Assembly (NCBI GenBank): GCA_002439735.1
Contig: DJPG01000086.1
Span: 11,548-36,986 of the forward strand
Length of the DNA stretch: 25,439 nucleotides
Direction: 5' to 3'
DNA from: Firmicutes bacterium UBA6418
Lineage (GTDB): Bacteria > Bacillota > Clostridia > Peptostreptococcales > Anaerovoracaceae
Part shown: positions 23,255-25,439 of the stretch, piece after piece
Layout: each line of letters opens with the position of its first letter
How positions within the stretch are numbered: the stretch's first letter is position 1
Notes under the pieces: generated by a model
The model's database searches: none
What the model was told of the DNA's origin: nothing
Seen by the model: the letters and a program-made list of their open reading frames with translations, nothing else
Program-made: the position numbers and the translations under genes

Positions 23255-23291
23255 TGTTTTCACCGCAAAAAATGCCAAAAGGCAAGCGATT

Positions 23292-23441
23292 TCACACACG
23301 CTTCACCTGGTTCCTTCTCCGTGCTTCTTCCAGATAATCCTCATAGGTCCTGCGCCCGAACGGCCGCGGCTTCCGATAAAAAAGGGCCAGTCCCACGCCC
23401 AGGTTCGCCAGTGCCAGAAGATAAAGGATGATGCGCTCCAT
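23292..23441 (-). CDS. 49-residue small membrane protein
   Basis: A short reading frame from the ATG at 23441 to the TGA at 23292-23294. GGAGGGAG lies about six bases upstream and a near-consensus promoter precedes it, so expression is likely. The product starts MERIILYLLALANLGVG, one membrane helix (about residues 3-22), followed by a strongly basic, arginine-rich cytoplasmic part (RKPRPFGRRTYEDYLEE). No family recognised. It lies between the glycopolymer cluster and divergent trxB. A weak hairpin with a T-run (TGCC-TTTT-GGCA, then TTTTTT, around 23267-23283) follows, so it may be a monocistronic unit with some read-through into the cluster. Confidence 0.7.
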   Translation of the reverse strand: MERIILYLLALANLGVGLALFYRKPRPFGRRTYEDYLEEARRRNQVKRV

Positions 23442-23484
23442 TTTTTCACTCCCTCCGTCCTGCTTTTACAGATTATTCCTTTTT

Positions 23485-23513
23485 ATTGTACTCTCATTTT
23501 ACGAAAATGTCAA
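23485..23513 (-). promoter_or_regulatory. near-consensus promoter of the small membrane protein gene
   Basis: On the - strand TTGACA (23513-23508), 17-base spacer, TACAAT (23490-23485). One of the strongest promoters in the window. A TATAGT at 23561-23566 on the + strand is the best -10 candidate for divergent trxB, though its -35 is poor. Confidence 0.8.
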
Positions 23514-23616
23514 TATTTCACAGTTTCTTTTTTTCCCTGTGTTTCTTTTCGGTTTTCGGGTATAGTATTTGTAAGAACGATTGATATCATGCAATCCGAA
23601 TCCATGAGGTACATCT

Positions 23617-24702
23617 ATGAGTCAAAAGAATCCATCGCTTCCGTCCGCACCGGAAGCTGCAAAAATTTATGATATGGTCGTCATCGGCGGCGGTCCGGCC
23701 GGTTATACCGCCGCCTTATACGCCGCGCGCGCCGGTCTTTCGGTGCTGATCCTCGAAAAGCTCACGCCCGGCGGGCAGATGGCACTGACTGCGCAGATCG
23801 ATAATTATCCCGGCTTTGATACCGGCATCGATGGTTTTTCACTCGGGGAAAAGATGAAAAACGGCGCGCTCCGCTTCGGCGCAGAGAGCAAAATGGCTGA
23901 AGTACGCGCGGTTCATCTTTCGGCTGACCCAAAAGAGATCCAAACATCCGCCCAAACATATCTCGCCCGCACCGTCGTGCTGGCCTCCGGCGCGGAAGCC
24001 AAGGAACTCGGCCTGCCCGGCGAAAAGGAACTGCTCGGACACGGCCTCAGCCACTGCGCGGTCTGCGACGGCATGTTCTTTCGCGGCAAAAACGTCGCGG
24101 TCATCGGCGGTGGCAATTCCGCAGTGACCGATGCCTTGACGCTTGCCCGCATCGCCGAAAAGGTGATCTTGATCCACCGCCGCGATACCCTGCGCGCCTC
24201 CGAAGTCTATCACGGCGCGCTGGCGGAGACGAACAACATCACCTTCCTGCCGGATACCATCGTCACCGCCTTGCTCACTGAGCCGCCGCTCTCGTCCGTG
24301 GCTGACACTCCAGCCGATGCAGACAATGCCGATACATTCTCTTCACCGCCGGTCGGCGCTTCTGCCGGCGCTGCCTCGGATGCGGCTGCCGCAAGCCCTG
24401 CACACCCGCCGCGGCTGTCCGGCATTCGCGTGCGCAATGTAAAAAGCGGCGCGGAAGAGACCATTCCTGTCGACGGTCTCTTTGTCAGCATCGGCCGCAA
24501 GCCGGTCACCGCGCTGTACAAAGACCAGTTAGCCATGGACGAAAACGGCTATCTGATCGCAGACGAGACAACCAAGACCTCGCTCCCCGGCGTTTACGCA
24601 GCCGGTGACCTGCGCACGAAACCGCTGCGCCAGGTCGTGACCGCCGCTGCCGACGGCGCCGTCGCCGCGCACATGGCGGAAGACTACCTGACACAAACGT
24701 GA
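23617..24702 (+). CDS. trxB: thioredoxin reductase with an Ala/Pro-rich insert
   Basis: 361 residues. Flavoenzyme that passes electrons from NADPH through FAD to thioredoxin. FAD site GGGPAGYTAA (24-33), redox-active C147-x2-C150 (HCAVCDG), NADPH motif GGGNSA (164-169) with HRRDTLRAS (187-195), and the C-terminal FAD contact YAAGDLR (327-333) followed by RQVVTAAADGAVAA. The basic HRRxxxR motif supports NADPH use. Normal length is about 310 residues. The excess is an N-terminal extension of roughly 15 residues and an Ala/Pro/Ser-rich insert at about 222-266, on the surface between strands of the NADPH domain. GAGGT precedes the ATG. Single gene, followed by repeats and a terminator. Confidence 0.94.
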   Translation: MSQKNPSLPSAPEAAKIYDMVVIGGGPAGYTAALYAARAGLSVLILEKLTPGGQMALTAQIDNYPGFDTGIDGFSLGEKMKNGALRFGAESKMAEVRAVHLSADPKEIQTSAQTYLARTVVLASGAEAKELGLPGEKELLGHGLSHCAVCDGMFFRGKNVAVIGGGNSAVTDALTLARIAEKVILIHRRDTLRASEVYHGALAETNNITFLPDTIVTALLTEPPLSSVADTPADADNADTFSSPPVGASAGAASDAAAASPAHPPRLSGIRVRNVKSGAEETIPVDGLFVSIGRKPVTALYKDQLAMDENGYLIADETTKTSLPGVYAAGDLRTKPLRQVVTAAADGAVAAHMAEDYLTQT

Positions 24703-24740
24703 TAACGCGCTGCAGGATCCGTTTTCTCCAAAAGACGCTT

Positions 24741-24874
24741 GCCGGGAGTAAGGAGTTCCGCAAGATCACACTTGCTGCAGAATTATCACCTGCGGGATCA
24801 TACTATCTGCGGGATCATACCATCTGCAAAATCAATCTTTCTGCTGGATCAGTTCTTGCGCAAAATCCATGCCT
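24741..24874 (+). repeat. degenerate 17-bp tandem repeats
   Basis: Copies start at 24758, 24775, 24790, 24807, 24824, 24841 and 24858, spaced 17 bases except one of 15; a weak copy begins at 24741. The consensus is close to CTGCRRRATCAYACYWT. The two best copies (24790 and 24807) differ by one base in 17, the outer ones are more diverged. The array lies between the trxB stop and its terminator and encodes nothing evident. Confidence 0.7.
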
Positions 24875-24883
24875 TATATCAAA

Positions 24884-24919
24884 AGAGCAGCCCATCATGA
24901 GCTGCTCCTTTCTTTTTTT
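24884..24919 (+). terminator. bidirectional terminator between trxB and purL
   Basis: GAGCAGC (24885-24891) pairs with GCTGCTC (24901-24907), 9-base loop, followed by a T-rich run to 24919. On the - strand four T follow the stem, so it can also end purL transcription. Confidence 0.85.
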
Positions 24920-24962
24920 ACATAGGCAAATCTGCATTTTGAAAGTTCGTTCGAAATGCGTT

Positions 24963-25439
24963 CTATTTGAAATACCGAACCGCAGACGCGAACATCTGCA
25001 TGTCGAAACGCCCCGGTACGTTCTGATACAGTCCGCTGCCGATACGTTCGGAATGCCCCATCTTGCCGAGGACTCTGCCATCCGGGGAGATGATACCCTC
25101 GACCGCCCAGGCGGAACCGTTCGGGTTATACTGGATATCCATCGTCGCGTTGTCGTCCGGATCCGCGTACTGGGTAATAATCTGTCCGTTTGCCGCCAGC
25201 TCAGTCAAAAGCGCCTCCGACGCCATGAAACGTCCCTCGCCATGGGAGATCGGGACCGTATAGACTTCGCCCGGCTGTACGCCTGCCAGCCATGGAGAAC
25301 GATTGGAAACAATGCGCGTCTGCACCAGCTTGGACTGGTGACGTCCGATCCGGTTATAGGTCAGCGTCGGGCAGGTCTCATCCGTGTCGATGATCTTGCC
25401 GTAAGGCACCAGACCCAGCTTGATCAGTGCCTGGAAGCC
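24963..25439 (-). CDS. purL: phosphoribosylformylglycinamidine synthase, C-terminal part
   Basis: The 3' end of a purL gene; the 5' part lies beyond the window and the frame is open to base 25439 (158 codons plus stop visible). The visible part is the glutaminase domain of the long, fused FGAM synthase, which feeds ammonia to purine synthesis. It opens with GFQALIKLGLVPYGK, directly after the catalytic cysteine that must lie just outside. HGEGRFMAS, NPNGSAWAVEGI and GRVLGKMGHSERIG follow; the last carries the His and Glu of the triad (HSE). A GTG at 25409 is not the real start. Confidence 0.93.
   Translation of the reverse strand, partial: GFQALIKLGLVPYGKIIDTDETCPTLTYNRIGRHQSKLVQTRIVSNRSPWLAGVQPGEVYTVPISHGEGRFMASEALLTELAANGQIITQYADPDDNATMDIQYNPNGSAWAVEGIISPDGRVLGKMGHSERIGSGLYQNVPGRFDMQMFASAVRYFK

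Noticed and set aside
24758..24874. 17-bp repeats as a CRISPR array or iteron origin
   Set aside because: No unique spacers, too degenerate for CRISPR, and no replication initiator gene nearby.

Overview
The window reads as chromosomal DNA of a low-to-moderate GC Firmicute, most likely a Clostridia member close to Lachnospiraceae or related Eubacteriales. Supporting signs are strong AGGAGG-type ribosome sites, sigma-A promoters, DUF3793 and DUF4317 proteins, the short-chain flavodoxin, KtrAB-type potassium uptake and TagGH/LCP cell-wall genes. I cannot name a genus. No tRNA, rRNA, CRISPR array or intact mobile element was seen.

Layout. (1) 1-1660, + strand: an iron/flavin block with a BFD-like [2Fe-2S] protein, a DUF3793 protein and a flavodoxin. 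Its control region holds a near-consensus promoter and two copies of the palindrome GTTAGCATATGCTAAC. (2) 1711-2700, - strand: a small DUF1294 membrane protein and an Isf-like iron-sulfur flavoprotein with an odd GCGA-rich leader. (3) 3057-4211, +: a DUF4317 protein. (4) 4297-7742, -: an operon ktrB-ktrA-MATE exporter whose promoter lies inside a decayed ISAs1-type transposase fragment. (5) 8213-10400, -: rpsB-tsf with a structured leader and a good terminator. (6) 10448-14641, -: a lone LytTR regulator, a transglutaminase-like protein and thrS. (7) 14813-23159, -: a large cell-surface glycopolymer cluster. In transcription order it is a CDP-glycerol glycerophosphotransferase-like protein, a sugar-transfer-associated ATP-grasp protein, a nucleotidyltransferase, a 747-residue double ATP-grasp protein, a TagG-like permease, a TagH-like ATPase and an LCP ligase with a repetitive Thr/Pro/Asp tail. 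(8) 23226-24920: a 49-codon small membrane protein gene on - with its own near-consensus promoter, then trxB on +, followed by an array of degenerate 17-bp repeats and a terminator. (9) 24963-25439, -: the 3' end of purL.

How the genes fit together. The cell-surface cluster has the parts expected to build, modify, export and attach a teichoic-acid-like polymer: polymerase or priming enzyme, nucleotide activation, ATP-grasp ligation, ABC-2 export and LCP transfer to peptidoglycan. The tandem ATP-grasp protein, with a first half that has lost its recognisable catalytic residues and a second half that keeps them, is the least ordinary component. The left-hand block looks like an iron-limitation response unit. 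The remaining genes (rpsB, tsf, thrS, purL, trxB, ktrAB) are housekeeping.
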